Below, piece by piece: positions 8,952 to 18,086 of a stretch of 64,000 bases of DNA (within the stretch, counting starts at the first letter, position 1; the number at the start of each line of letters is the position of its first letter). The position numbers and the translations under genes were made by a program. Under the pieces are notes generated by a model. It did no database searches. It was given only the letters and a program-made list of their open reading frames with translations, and was not told the DNA's origin. Source of the stretch: Caulobacter sp. Root1455. GTDB taxonomy: Bacteria > Pseudomonadota > Alphaproteobacteria > Caulobacterales > Caulobacteraceae. Location: the NCBI RefSeq assembly GCF_001426905.1, contig NZ_LMFQ01000021.1, positions 359,558 to 423,557 of the forward strand. Direction: 5' to 3'.

Positions 8952-11900
8952 TTAGAAGTTGAGGCGCAGGGTGGCGGTGTAGCGACGGCCGCTGACGAAC
9001 CAGGCCCGGCCGTTATAGCCGGTGTTCTGTTGGAGCAGCTGCTTGTACTTGCTGTCCGACAGGTTCTGGGCTTCGACGCCCAGCTGGACCTTGTCGTTGA
9101 CCTTGTAGAACAGCGATCCGTCCAGCTGGCCGTAGTCGTCGGCCCACATCGGCAGGCCCCAGGTCTGGTTGTACTGACCGGTCTTGCTGTCGAAGCCGTT
9201 GGTGCCCTGGCCGCCGTTGACGTTGACGGCCTGCAGGTACTTCGAACGCCAGTTGTAGGCGAGGCGAGCCGAGATCGGACCCTTCTCGTACATCAGGGCG
9301 ACGTTGTAGCTGTACTTCGACAGGTTCGCGAGCGGCAGGTTCGTGAAGCCCGCGCCGTTGGTGTCGATGCCGTACTGGTTCAGCAGCAGGGTCGAGGCCT
9401 GGCCCGAGGTGATGTTGCTCGGGGCCGGATGGACCGTCTGCTCGCTGTCCACGTAGGTGAAGTTGGCCTGGAGGCCGAAGCCCGACAGCCAGCCCGGCAG
9501 GAAGTCGTAGAACTGGTTGTAGGCGAGCTCCACGCCCGACGCCTTGCCGTCCGCGCCGTTGACCGGCGCGGTGGTCGAGAACTGGTAGATCTGACCGTTC
9601 GTCGAGGCGTAGGGCACGTTGTAGACCTGGTTGATCACAACGTCGCTGAGGTCCTTGTGGAACACGGCCATGGTCAGCGAGCCGGTCGGCGCGAAATACC
9701 ATTCCAGGGTCGCGTCGAACTGGTTCGAGCGGGTCGGCTCCAGATAAGGGTTGCCGCTGGCGGTGCCGGTCAGGCTGCTGACCGCCGCCGTCCCCGTGCC
9801 GCTGATCGACTGGCTGATCGTGGTGTAGGCCTGCAGCTGGGTGAAGTCCGGACGGGCCAGGGCCTTGGCCGCCGCGAAGCGGGCCTGCAGCGTGTCGGTC
9901 AGCTTGATCCGCACGTTGAGGCTGGGCAGCACGTCGGTGTATTCGTTGTGGAACGTGCCTTCCTGCGTCGAGCCCTGGAACCTCGGGATCAAGCCCGCCG
10001 GGATGGACGGATCGAGCGTGGGCGTCGTGGCGCCGACGAAGGCGCCGGTCGCGATGTTCTTGGTCTTGACCACGCGCACGCCGAGGGTGCCGTCGACCGG
10101 GAACTTCAGGTCATCCCAGCCAAAGGCCGCCTGGGCGTAACCGGCCCAGGTGTTCTCGTCCTGCAGGTTCTCCGAACCCAGCCCGCCGTAGGCGGGAGCC
10201 GGCCAGACATAGCCCTTGTCGCTGAAGCTGTTGTCAGCCCGGAAGCTGTGCAGCAGCTTGTAGCTGTCGGGATAGCCCTGGGCCAGGGACAGCGCCGGGA
10301 ACACCACGGCGGCTGGCAGGTTGGCCTTGCCGTTGAAGAAGTTCGGGAACTGGTAGACCGTGGTCGGAGCCGGATAGTCCGTCAGATAGGCCAGGTCCGG
10401 CATGTACCAGCCCAGCATCCAGGTCTGGCTGATCCCCTGCCAGTTGTAGGACGGGTTCGACTGGATCGTGGAGGCGTCGCGGTCGGTGTAGCGGGCGCCG
10501 AAGCGGATGTTGCGCAGCGGACCGGCGTCGAACTTGTATTCGACGTCGCCGCGCCAGGCCCACTCGTGACCCACGCTCTCGTCGGCGTGGTCCATGGTGA
10601 AGCCCCAGAAGTAGTTGGCGGGGTTGGCCATGTACTGCTTGTCGACGGACAGCTTCGGAACGTCGCCGGACAGATCGACGTCCTCGCTGGGGATCAGCAG
10701 GCCGGTGGCGACCGTGGAGTCGAAGCCGCGAGTCGTGGCGCGCACATATTGCACGTCGGTCTTGATCGTCAGCTTGTCGTCCGGAGTCCACTGGGCGTGC
10801 CAGGACACGTCGCTGGTCCGCGAGTTGCGGTCGGCGGCGCGGACGTCGTCGTTGAACGACATGCCGCCCGGCGCGCTCAGCGTGCCCTTCTTGAACAGGC
10901 CCTTGTCGTCGAACTGGCCGTTGGTCACGACCACGTCGCCCGGATTGAACACCTGCGAGAAGATCGCGTACTCGCCCCACTCCATTTCATACTTGGACTG
11001 GAAGTAGGTCAGCGAGGTCTCGAACTTGTCGCTCGGACGCCATTGCAGGGCGCCGAAGACCCCGGTGCGCTTGCGGTTGAAATCCAGGGTCCGCCATTGC
11101 AGGCCGTTGGGCACCCAGACGGTCTTGCCGGTGGTGTTCCAGCCGTTGCCGGTCTCGGTGGTGTCGTCGGTGGTGGTGGTGGTGCCCTGATTATAGACCG
11201 TGCCGTTCGGAGCGTGCGGGAAATAGGCTTCCTGCTGGATGCCGTCGGTGCGGGTGTGGCTTTCCGAATAGGCCACGTCGATCAGGGCGCCGAACTCGCC
11301 GACGGGCGTGTCCCAGCGATTGCTGATCAGCGCTGAGTACGAGGGCGTCCAGTCGCCCTTGGCGAGGTCGCCATAGGTGCCGGAAACGGCCGCGCCGACC
11401 TTCAGGCCCTTGTGATCGAACGGCATCTGGGTGCGCAGGTTCACGAGGCCGCCGATGGCGCCTTCGATCTGCTCGGCCGAGGGGTTCTTGTAGATGTCGA
11501 CGCCGGCCATCAGTTCGGGCGGGACGTCCTCGAACGACAGCGCGCGGCCGCCGTTGGCGCCGAAGCTGTCGCGGCCGTTGAGCTCGGAGCGGACATAGCT
11601 CAGGCCCCGGATGTTGACGCCGCTGCCTTCGACCGAGAAGTGCTCGGGGTCGCCGCGCGACATGGTGTGGTCGATGGTGACGCCGACGATGCGCTGCAGC
11701 GCTTCGGTGACCGAGCGGTCCGGCAGCTTGCCGATGTCGTCGGCGCTGATGCCGTCGACGATTTCGGTGGCGTTCTTCTTGATCTCTTGAGCGGACTTGA
11801 TCGCGGCGCGCTGGCCGGTGACGACGACTTCTTCGACCGTGTCCGCGGTCTGAGCCGGCGCCGCCTGTGCGAAGGCGGCGGCGGGCAGAGCGGCGCAGAG

Positions 11901-11954
11901 AACAAGCGCCGACGCGCCCATGAGCATGGCGTTGCGAGAATTGCGAAGCGGCAT
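8952..11954 (-). CDS. TonB-dependent outer membrane receptor (large, glycan-locus type)
   Basis: A 1000-residue TonB-dependent receptor. It has a signal peptide (residues 1-30, ending AAFAQA), a TonB-box-like VEEVVVTGQR, a plug domain (LPDRSVTEALQRIVGVTID, then GVNIRGL and the ELMAGVDIYKNPSAEQIEGAIGG region), and a long barrel ending in the aromatic RYTATLRLNF. Receptors of this size import oligosaccharides in Caulobacter and relatives. The context of GH31, GH35 and GH5 enzymes suggests it takes up xyloglucan-type oligosaccharides, which is inference. GGAAGGAAA precedes the ATG. The promoter region is shared divergently with the sugar-acid dehydratase and contains a LacI-type palindrome. Confidence 0.93.
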   Translation of the reverse strand: MPLRNSRNAMLMGASALVLCAALPAAAFAQAAPAQTADTVEEVVVTGQRAAIKSAQEIKKNATEIVDGISADDIGKLPDRSVTEALQRIVGVTIDHTMSRGDPEHFSVEGSGVNIRGLSYVRSELNGRDSFGANGGRALSFEDVPPELMAGVDIYKNPSAEQIEGAIGGLVNLRTQMPFDHKGLKVGAAVSGTYGDLAKGDWTPSYSALISNRWDTPVGEFGALIDVAYSESHTRTDGIQQEAYFPHAPNGTVYNQGTTTTTDDTTETGNGWNTTGKTVWVPNGLQWRTLDFNRKRTGVFGALQWRPSDKFETSLTYFQSKYEMEWGEYAIFSQVFNPGDVVVTNGQFDDKGLFKKGTLSAPGGMSFNDDVRAADRNSRTSDVSWHAQWTPDDKLTIKTDVQYVRATTRGFDSTVATGLLIPSEDVDLSGDVPKLSVDKQYMANPANYFWGFTMDHADESVGHEWAWRGDVEYKFDAGPLRNIRFGARYTDRDASTIQSNPSYNWQGISQTWMLGWYMPDLAYLTDYPAPTTVYQFPNFFNGKANLPAAVVFPALSLAQGYPDSYKLLHSFRADNSFSDKGYVWPAPAYGGLGSENLQDENTWAGYAQAAFGWDDLKFPVDGTLGVRVVKTKNIATGAFVGATTPTLDPSIPAGLIPRFQGSTQEGTFHNEYTDVLPSLNVRIKLTDTLQARFAAAKALARPDFTQLQAYTTISQSISGTGTAAVSSLTGTASGNPYLEPTRSNQFDATLEWYFAPTGSLTMAVFHKDLSDVVINQVYNVPYASTNGQIYQFSTTAPVNGADGKASGVELAYNQFYDFLPGWLSGFGLQANFTYVDSEQTVHPAPSNITSGQASTLLLNQYGIDTNGAGFTNLPLANLSKYSYNVALMYEKGPISARLAYNWRSKYLQAVNVNGGQGTNGFDSKTGQYNQTWGLPMWADDYGQLDGSLFYKVNDKVQLGVEAQNLSDSKYKQLLQQNTGYNGRAWFVSGRRYTATLRLNF

Positions 11955-12235
11955 TCCGGTTTCCTTCCCCCAGATGAGATCCGTCCCAGCGCTCTCAGGG
12001 CGCCGGTGACGTGCGCCGCTATGGCGGTCGCACGATCTGAATCTGACCTTTAGTCATATAAGTGATACTTACAAGCCGAAATTGATAGCGCTATCATTTT
12101 GCTTCCTGGGGCGCGGCTTTGGCGCCACGGTGGCGGAAATCCCCGTGAATCCGCGGCGTTTGCAACCATCATTATTATACTATAAATGCCTGGCATGGAC
12201 GCGAGTATCCGCGGTCCGTGGCGTCAAGGAAGAAC
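11955..12235. promoter_or_regulatory. Divergent promoter region between TonB receptor and dehydratase
   Basis: This 281-base region holds no gene. It contains the perfect palindrome at 12083-12096, the small inverted repeat TAAGTGATACTTA at 12059-12071, and an AT-rich stretch at 12166-12187. For the rightward dehydratase operon a possible promoter is TTGCAA (12160-12165), 15 bases, then TATAAA (12181-12186); this is a weak match. For the receptor, ACTTATATGAC read on the minus strand is a candidate -10 region. Confidence 0.6.
12083..12096. promoter_or_regulatory. Perfect 14-base LacI-type operator
   Basis: TGATAGCGCTATCA is a perfect palindrome placed to control both the leftward receptor gene and the rightward dehydratase-dgoK-dgoA operon. 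It shares 13 of 14 bases with the site at 7268-7281 upstream of GH35. No LacI-family gene is present in the window, so the regulator must be encoded elsewhere. Confidence 0.7.
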
Positions 12236-13972
12236 ATGGGTCAGGGAAACGGGGGCGGCAGGTTCCGCAGCGCTCACAGCTACGGAAAGCTGGATCGCGA
12301 CGGGTTTATCCATCGCAGCTGGATGAAGAGTCAGGGCCTGCCCGACGACGTGTTCGACGGCCGGCCGGTGATCGGCATCTGCAACACGTGGTCGGAGATC
12401 ACCCCCTGCAACGCGGGCCTGCGCGACATCGCCGAGCATGTGAAGCGCGGCGTCTGGGAAGCCGGCGGCCTGCCCCTGGAGTTCCCGGCCATGTCGCTGG
12501 GCGAGACCCAGATGCGGCCGACCGCCATGCTGTTCAGAAACCTGCTGGCCATGGAGGTCGAGGAATCGATCCGCGGCAATCCGATCGACGGCGTCGTGCT
12601 GCTGGGCGGCTGCGACAAGACCACCCCGGGCCAGGTGATGGGCGCGGCCAGCGTCGATCTGCCGACCATCGTCGTCTCGTCCGGCCCGATGCTGAACGGC
12701 AAGTTCCGCGGCAAGGACATCGGCTCGGGCACCGACGTGTGGAAGTTCTCCGAGGCCGTGCGAGCCGGCGAGATGACCCTGCCGGAATTCATGTCGGCCG
12801 AGAGCGGCATGAGCCGCTCGCCCGGCACCTGCATGACCATGGGCACCGCCTCGACCATGGCCGCGATCGTCGAGGCCATGGGCTTGAGCCTGCCCTACAA
12901 CGCCTCGATCCCCGCCGTCGACGCCCGCCGCGCGGCCATGGCCCACCACACCGGCCGCACCATCGTGCGCATGGTGCATGACGGCCTGACCATGTCGCGG
13001 GTGGCCACCCGCGCCGCCTTCGAGAACGCCCTGCGCGTCCACGCCGCGATCGGCGGTTCGACCAACGCCGTCGTCCACCTGCTGGCCCTGGCCGGCCGCC
13101 TGGGCGTCGAGCTGAGCCTCGAAGACTTCGACAACCTGTCGCGCGACGTGCCGCTGCTGGTCGACCTGCAGCCCTCGGGCCGCTTCCTGATGGAAGACCT
13201 GCACTATGCCGGCGGCCTGCCGGCGGTGATGAAGCAGATGGCCGCGTTTCTGAACCCCGAGGCCCCGACCGTCTCGGGCGTTCGGATCGGCGAGCAGTAC
13301 GAGAAGGCCGAGGTGTTCAACGCCGAGGTCATCCGCGGCGTCGAGGCGCCCGTGAAGCCCGACAGCGGCATCTGGGTGCTGCGCGGCAACCTGGCCCCGG
13401 GCGGCGCGGTGATGAAGCCCAGCGCCGCCAGCCCCGAACTGCTCAGTCACAAGGGCAAGGCCGTGGTCTTCGAGACCATCGAGGACTTCAAGGCCCGCAT
13501 CGACGATCCGGACCTGGACGTCGACGCCGGCTCGATCCTGGTGCTCAAGGGCTGCGGCCCCAAGGGCTATCCGGGCATGCCGGAAGTGGGCAACATGCCC
13601 CTGCCGACCAAGCTGCTGGAAAAGGGCGTCAAGGACATGGTCCGCATCAGCGACGCCCGCATGAGCGGCACCGCCTTCGGCACCGTCATCCTGCACGTCT
13701 CGCCCGAGTCCGACGCCGGCGGTCCGCTGGCCGTGGTCCGCGACGGCGACGAGATCGCGCTGGACGGCCCGACCCGATCGCTGAACCTGCTGATCTCCGA
13801 TGAAGAACTGGCGTCGCGCCTGGCCGCCTGGCGCCAGAACCCGCCGGCGCCCAAGGCGACGCGCGGCTACGCCAAGCTCTACATCGACCACGTGCTGGGC
13901 GCCGACAAGGGCGCGGACCTGGACTTCCTGGTTGGCGCCAGCGGTTCGGTCGTCACCCGCGAGTCCCACTGA
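12236..13972 (+). CDS. IlvD/EDD-family sugar-acid dehydratase (probable galactonate or arabonate dehydratase)
   Basis: A 578-residue member of the IlvD/EDD family, which removes water from sugar acids or dihydroxy acids with an iron-sulfur cluster. Cluster cysteines stand in GICNTWSEITPCN, LGGCDKTTPG and GTCMTMGTAST, the spacing seen in pentonate/hexonate dehydratases. The next two genes encode KDGal kinase and KDPGal aldolase, so the likely substrate is D-galactonate, giving 2-keto-3-deoxygalactonate. L-arabonate is an alternative, since these enzymes are promiscuous. The ATG at 12236 is chosen over an upstream GTG (12218) because AAGGAAG directly precedes it. The stop overlaps the dgoK start (TGATG). 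Confidence 0.86.
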   Translation: MGQGNGGGRFRSAHSYGKLDRDGFIHRSWMKSQGLPDDVFDGRPVIGICNTWSEITPCNAGLRDIAEHVKRGVWEAGGLPLEFPAMSLGETQMRPTAMLFRNLLAMEVEESIRGNPIDGVVLLGGCDKTTPGQVMGAASVDLPTIVVSSGPMLNGKFRGKDIGSGTDVWKFSEAVRAGEMTLPEFMSAESGMSRSPGTCMTMGTASTMAAIVEAMGLSLPYNASIPAVDARRAAMAHHTGRTIVRMVHDGLTMSRVATRAAFENALRVHAAIGGSTNAVVHLLALAGRLGVELSLEDFDNLSRDVPLLVDLQPSGRFLMEDLHYAGGLPAVMKQMAAFLNPEAPTVSGVRIGEQYEKAEVFNAEVIRGVEAPVKPDSGIWVLRGNLAPGGAVMKPSAASPELLSHKGKAVVFETIEDFKARIDDPDLDVDAGSILVLKGCGPKGYPGMPEVGNMPLPTKLLEKGVKDMVRISDARMSGTAFGTVILHVSPESDAGGPLAVVRDGDEIALDGPTRSLNLLISDEELASRLAAWRQNPPAPKATRGYAKLYIDHVLGADKGADLDFLVGASGSVVTRESH

Positions 13973-14913
13973 TGAATCCCATGGACAGCTCGGTCACGAT
14001 CTTCGGCGACTGGGGCACCTCGCGCCTGCGGCTCTATCTGCGCCAGGGCAAGAGCGTGCTCGACCGCCGCGACGGGCCGGGCATCGGGGCGCTGACCCAG
14101 TCGCCGCGTGACACCTTCCTCGACCTGGTCGGCGACTGGCGCGAGGCCGGGCCGTCGCTGGCCCTGCTGTGCGGCATGGTCGGCTCGCGCAACGGCTGGC
14201 AAGAGGCGGCCTACGCTCCCTGCCCCGCCAACGCCGCCGACATCCGCGAACGCCTGCTGCACATCGACGCCGACGGCCTGCCGGTGGCCATCGTGCCGGG
14301 CCTGTCGTGCCGCAACGCCCTGGGCGGACCGGACGTGATGCGCGGCGAGGAGACCCAGATCCTGGGCGCTCTCGAGCTCGACCCCACGCTCAAGCGCGGC
14401 CGCCGCCTGCTGGCCCTGCCCGGCACCCACACCAAGTGGGTGGTGGTCGAGGACGGGACGATCACCAGCTTCCTGACCGCCCCGGTCGGCGAGCTCTACG
14501 CCCTGCTGCGCGAGCACTCGATCCTGGCCAAGGCCGCCCCCGGAGACGGCCCCGAGTCGCCCGAGGGATTCGCCCGCGGCGTCGTCCGGATCGTCGAACA
14601 GGGGCCCGCGCGCCTGCCGCACCTGATTTTCGAGACCCGCAGCCGACAACTTCTGGACGGCCTGCCCAAGGACGAGGCCATGGGCTTCCTGTCCGGCCTG
14701 CTGATCGCCAGTGATACCGCAACCACCTCAAGCTGGTTTGGGGATCTGGGCCAGGTGTCGCTGATCGGCGCCCCGGCCTTGAGCGCCCTCTATGCCCAGG
14801 CCATCGCCGCCCATGGCGGGTCCAGCGTGGCCGTCGACGGCGATTCCGCCGTCCTGGCTGGATTGACAACGTTGTCGCCAGCTCAGAACAGTGGAGTTCA
14901 TGTCCTTGCCTAA
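13972..14913 (+). CDS. dgoK: 2-dehydro-3-deoxygalactonokinase
   Basis: A 313-residue sugar kinase of the DgoK family that phosphorylates 2-keto-3-deoxygalactonate with ATP. Motifs include the N-terminal FGDWGTSRLRLYL (ATP/phosphate loop), GMVGSRNGWQEAAYAPCP, and LPGTHTKWV near residue 145. It overlaps the dehydratase stop by one base and overlaps the aldolase start by 14 bases, so translation is probably coupled. Its last 50 bases contain a 12-base palindrome that may be an internal operator. An alternative start is the ATG at 13981. Confidence 0.93.
   Translation: MNPMDSSVTIFGDWGTSRLRLYLRQGKSVLDRRDGPGIGALTQSPRDTFLDLVGDWREAGPSLALLCGMVGSRNGWQEAAYAPCPANAADIRERLLHIDADGLPVAIVPGLSCRNALGGPDVMRGEETQILGALELDPTLKRGRRLLALPGTHTKWVVVEDGTITSFLTAPVGELYALLREHSILAKAAPGDGPESPEGFARGVVRIVEQGPARLPHLIFETRSRQLLDGLPKDEAMGFLSGLLIASDTATTSSWFGDLGQVSLIGAPALSALYAQAIAAHGGSSVAVDGDSAVLAGLTTLSPAQNSGVHVLA
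14863..14876. promoter_or_regulatory. Palindromic operator-like site inside the end of dgoK
   Basis: TTGACAACGTTGTC contains the perfect palindrome GACAACGTTGTC. It lies 23 bases upstream of the dgoA start but within the dgoK coding sequence. The same motif with one change occurs at 18087-18100 ahead of GH5. A chance match is possible for one site but less likely for both. Confidence 0.5.
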
Positions 14914-15526
14914 GCTTCAGACCCCGCCGATCGTCGCCATCCTCCGAGGCGTCACGCCCGAAGAAATCATCGACATCGCCGCGGCCCTGGTCGAGGCCGG
15001 AGTCCGGGCCATCGAAGTGCCGATGAACTCGCCCGACCCGCTGGTCAGCATCGGCAAGCTGTGCGCCGCGTTCGGCGACCAGGCCCTATGCGGGGCCGGC
15101 ACGGTGCTGTCGCCGGAGGTCGTGGACCAGGTGGCCGGCGTCGGCGGCAAACTGATCGTCACCCCCAACACCGACGCCGCCGTCATCAGCCACGCCGTCG
15201 GCCTGGGCCTGACCGTGATGCCCGGCTTCGCCACGCCCAGCGAGGCTTTCGCCGCCGTCAAGGCCGGGGCCCGCGCGCTGAAGCTGTTCCCGGCCGGCAC
15301 CTTCGGGCCGGGCCACATCAAGGCGATGCGCGACGTGCTGCCCAAGGACGTCAGCGTCTATGCCGTCGGCGGTGTCGGCGCGGCCAATCTGAAGCCTTGG
15401 ATCGAGGCCGGCGTGTCCGGCATCGGCGTCGGCGGCGAGCTCTATCGCCCGGGCTACACGGCCGAAGAGGTCAGCCAGCGGGCCAAGACTCTGGTGGCGG
15501 CCTGGGTCGACCAGACCACCCAGTAA
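14900..15526 (+). CDS. dgoA: 2-dehydro-3-deoxy-6-phosphogalactonate aldolase
   Basis: A 208-residue class I aldolase of the KDPG/KDPGal family that splits KDPGal into pyruvate and glyceraldehyde 3-phosphate. The family sequence is clear: PPIVAILRGVTPEE at the start, RAIEVPMNSP containing the catalytic glutamate, GAGTVLSPEVV, TPNTDAAVI, and the Schiff-base lysine in ALKLFPAGTFGP. The ATG at 14900 (GGAG upstream) gives the usual family N-terminus; an in-frame GTG at 14891 lacks a ribosome site. It completes the De Ley-Doudoroff steps with the two genes before it. Confidence 0.94.
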   Translation: MSLPKLQTPPIVAILRGVTPEEIIDIAAALVEAGVRAIEVPMNSPDPLVSIGKLCAAFGDQALCGAGTVLSPEVVDQVAGVGGKLIVTPNTDAAVISHAVGLGLTVMPGFATPSEAFAAVKAGARALKLFPAGTFGPGHIKAMRDVLPKDVSVYAVGGVGAANLKPWIEAGVSGIGVGGELYRPGYTAEEVSQRAKTLVAAWVDQTTQ

Positions 15527-15571
15527 CCAGTCCGCGTCGCAACAAGAATACGGCCCTAAGGGGGGACCCCA

Positions 15572-17140
15572 GTGAGAACCATCGATTTCGTCATCCTGGC
15601 GATCTACGCCGTCGCCATCTTCGGATTGGCCCAATGGGTTTCCCGCGACAAGGGCGGCCACAAGAAGGACTCCACCGACTACTTCCTGGCCGGCAAGGCC
15701 CTGCCCTGGTGGGCCATCGGCGCCTCGCTGATCGCCGCCAACATCTCGGCCGAACAGATCATCGGCATGAGCGGCTCGGGCTACGCCCTGGGCCTGGCCA
15801 TCGCCTCCTACGAATGGATGGCGGCCCTGACCCTGCTGATCGTCGGCAAGTTCTTCCTGCCGATCTTCCTGAAGAACAACATCTCGACCATGCCGCAGTT
15901 CCTGGAGCAGCGGTACGGACCCAGCGTCCGCAACGTGATGGCGGTGTTCTGGCTGATCCTCTACGTCTTCGTGAACCTGACCTCGATCCTGTGGCTGGGC
16001 TCGATCGCCATCCACACCGTGACCGGCGTCGACCAGATGACCGCCCTGGTGATCATCGGCGTGTTCGCCCTGGCCTATCAGCTGTGGGGCGGTCTGAAGG
16101 CCGTGGCCCTGACCGACATCGTCCAGGTGGCCCTGCTGATCACGGGCGGCCTGATCATCGTCTACCTGTCGCTGGACAAGATCGGCGCGGGCGGCGGGGT
16201 CGTCGCGGGCTTCCAGCATCTGACGAGCCAGTTCCCCGAGAAGTTCGACATGATCCTCAGCAGGGACAATCCGCACTACAAGGACCTGCCGGGCCTGTCC
16301 GTGCTGTTCGGCGGCCTGTGGGTGATGAACGTCTCGTACTGGGGCTTCAACCAGTACATCATCCAGCGCGCCCTCGGCGCCAAGGACATCGCCGAGGCCC
16401 AGAAGGGCATCGCCCTGGCCGCCTATCTGAAGCTGCTGATGCCGGTGATCGTCGTGCTGCCGGGCATCGCCGCCCTGGTGCTGGTTCCCGGCCTGACCAA
16501 GCCCGACCAGGCCTATCCGGAGATGATGAAGCTGCTGCCGCCCGGCGTGCTGGGCCTGGTGTTCGCCGCCCTGGTGGCCGCGATCGTCGCGTCGCTGGCC
16601 GCCAAGATCAACTCGATCGCCACCATCTTCACCCTGGACGTCTACGCCAAGATCAAGACCGGCTCGAGCGAGCGCCACCTGGTCACCGTGGGCCGGATCA
16701 CCGCCGTCGCCGCCGTGATCGTCGGCATCGTCATGGCCAAGCCGCTGCTGGGCAAGGCCGAGCAGGCCTTCCAGTTCATCCAGGACTTCACCGGCTTCTT
16801 CACCCCCGGGATCGTGGTGATCTTCATGCTGGGCCTGTTCTGGAAGCGCGCCACCACCGCCTCGGCCCTGGTGGCCGCGATCGGCGGCGCGGCCCTGTCG
16901 GGCGCCTTCTTCGTGGCCGACAAGATGGGCGTGTTCGTGATCCCGTTCATGAACCGCGTGGGTCTGGTGTTCCTTCTGACCCTGGCCGCCGCCGTTCTGG
17001 TGTCGCTGGTCGCGCCGCAGAAGAAAGCGGTCAACGTCGTGTCGCTGGAAGGCGTCAGCTACAAGACCACCGCTGGGTTCAACATCGCCGGCCTGGGCGT
17101 GATCGTGATCCTGATCGTTCTTTACGCCACCTGGTGGTGA
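15572..17140 (+). CDS. Sodium/sugar symporter (SSS family)
   Basis: A 522-residue inner-membrane transporter of the solute:sodium symporter family, SglT-like, with about 14 predicted membrane segments. Recognisable parts are DYFLAGKALPWWAIGASLIAANISAEQIIGMSG near residues 30-65, the WGGLKAV segment and QYIIQRALGAKD. It starts with GTG at 15572, preceded by a GGGGG run. It is the last gene of the dgo operon before a clear terminator, so it probably brings galactose or a related sugar from the periplasm into the cytoplasm. The exact sugar cannot be read from sequence. Confidence 0.88.
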   Translation: MRTIDFVILAIYAVAIFGLAQWVSRDKGGHKKDSTDYFLAGKALPWWAIGASLIAANISAEQIIGMSGSGYALGLAIASYEWMAALTLLIVGKFFLPIFLKNNISTMPQFLEQRYGPSVRNVMAVFWLILYVFVNLTSILWLGSIAIHTVTGVDQMTALVIIGVFALAYQLWGGLKAVALTDIVQVALLITGGLIIVYLSLDKIGAGGGVVAGFQHLTSQFPEKFDMILSRDNPHYKDLPGLSVLFGGLWVMNVSYWGFNQYIIQRALGAKDIAEAQKGIALAAYLKLLMPVIVVLPGIAALVLVPGLTKPDQAYPEMMKLLPPGVLGLVFAALVAAIVASLAAKINSIATIFTLDVYAKIKTGSSERHLVTVGRITAVAAVIVGIVMAKPLLGKAEQAFQFIQDFTGFFTPGIVVIFMLGLFWKRATTASALVAAIGGAALSGAFFVADKMGVFVIPFMNRVGLVFLLTLAAAVLVSLVAPQKKAVNVVSLEGVSYKTTAGFNIAGLGVIVILIVLYATWW

Positions 17141-17188
17141 TGAGGCGGGCGGCGTTTTCCTGGATGACCGCCCAAGTCTGAACCGCAA

Positions 17189-17215
17189 GCCCCGTCACGA
17201 CCGCCGTGACGGGGC
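17189..17215 (+). terminator. Intrinsic terminator after the dgo operon
   Basis: Ten-base stem GCCCCGTCAC/GTGACGGGGC with a seven-base loop, followed by CTTCATCTTT. It lies 48 bases after the symporter stop and separates the operon from the regulator gene. Confidence 0.8.
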
Positions 17216-17321
17216 CTTCATCTTTGACATGATTGTTCCGGGCGTGAACGAAGCACGCTACAAGGTCTGACCTTTTTTGAAGACGACCGTTTTCGAGAGC
17301 ATTCAGGGGAACGAGCACTTG

Positions 17322-18053
17322 GTGATCCGTACGCAGCCGGGCCTCAGTCTGACCTATGGACTCGTCGAGTCCTTGGGCCAGGCCATTGTCACGGGTGAAT
17401 ACGCCCAGGTCGGCTTTCCCACCGAAGGCGAGCTGTCCAAGCAGTTCGGCGCCAGCCGCACGGTGACGCGCGAGGCGGTCAAGATGCTGACGGCCAAGGG
17501 CCTGCTCAGCGCCCGCCCCCGCCACGGCACCGTGGTCGAGCCCGAGAACGAATGGAACCTGCTGGATCCCGACGTCCTGCGCTGGATGCTGGAGCGCAAG
17601 TTCAGCCTGCGCCTGCTGGCCGAGTTCACCGAGATGCGTCTGGGCATCGAGCCCGCCGCCGCCGCCCTGGCCGCCCGCAACGCCGACGAGGTCGGGCTTG
17701 AAGGGATCCGCAAGGCGCTCAACCGCATGAAGGCCGCCGCCGGCGGCGAGGACGATCCGCTGTCGGCCGACATCGCCTTCCACGTGGCGATCCTCAACGC
17801 CACCAAGAACCCGTTCTATCGCGACCTGCACGAGCTGGTGAACACCGCCCTGCGGATCTCGATCCGCTTCACCAACCGCATCAAGGGCCGCACCGCCTCG
17901 ATCCCCTCGCACGAGGATGTGGCCGACGCGATCTTCGCCCGCGACGCCGAGGCCGCGCAGAAGGCGATGCAGATCATCCTGGTCGACGTGCTGGATCTGA
18001 TCCGCGCCGCCTCGCCCGACACTGAATCCGCCAGCGCCCGCCGCGACGCCTGA
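17322..18053 (+). CDS. GntR/FadR-subfamily transcriptional regulator
   Basis: A 243-residue regulator with an N-terminal winged helix (PTEGELSKQFGASRTVTREAV, then GLLSARPRHGTVV) and a C-terminal FCD effector domain with metal-type residues (DIAFHVAIL and HEDVADAI). FadR-type proteins such as DgoR sense sugar acids or their keto-deoxy derivatives, which fits the flanking dgo genes. The GTG at 17322 has AGGGGAA ten bases upstream; a TTG at 17277 would add 15 residues but lacks a good site. It lies between the dgo operon and GH5, near the TTGACARCGTTGTC motifs it might bind, which is inference. Confidence 0.87.
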   Translation: MIRTQPGLSLTYGLVESLGQAIVTGEYAQVGFPTEGELSKQFGASRTVTREAVKMLTAKGLLSARPRHGTVVEPENEWNLLDPDVLRWMLERKFSLRLLAEFTEMRLGIEPAAAALAARNADEVGLEGIRKALNRMKAAAGGEDDPLSADIAFHVAILNATKNPFYRDLHELVNTALRISIRFTNRIKGRTASIPSHEDVADAIFARDAEAAQKAMQIILVDVLDLIRAASPDTESASARRDA

Positions 18054-18086
18054 TCGGGCGTTGCAACGGCGCGCGTTCCGGGTAAG

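Noticed and set aside
15086..17188. 700-codon open frame opposite dgoA and the symporter
   Set aside because: It is His/Gly/Gln-rich and covers two clear genes on the plus strand.
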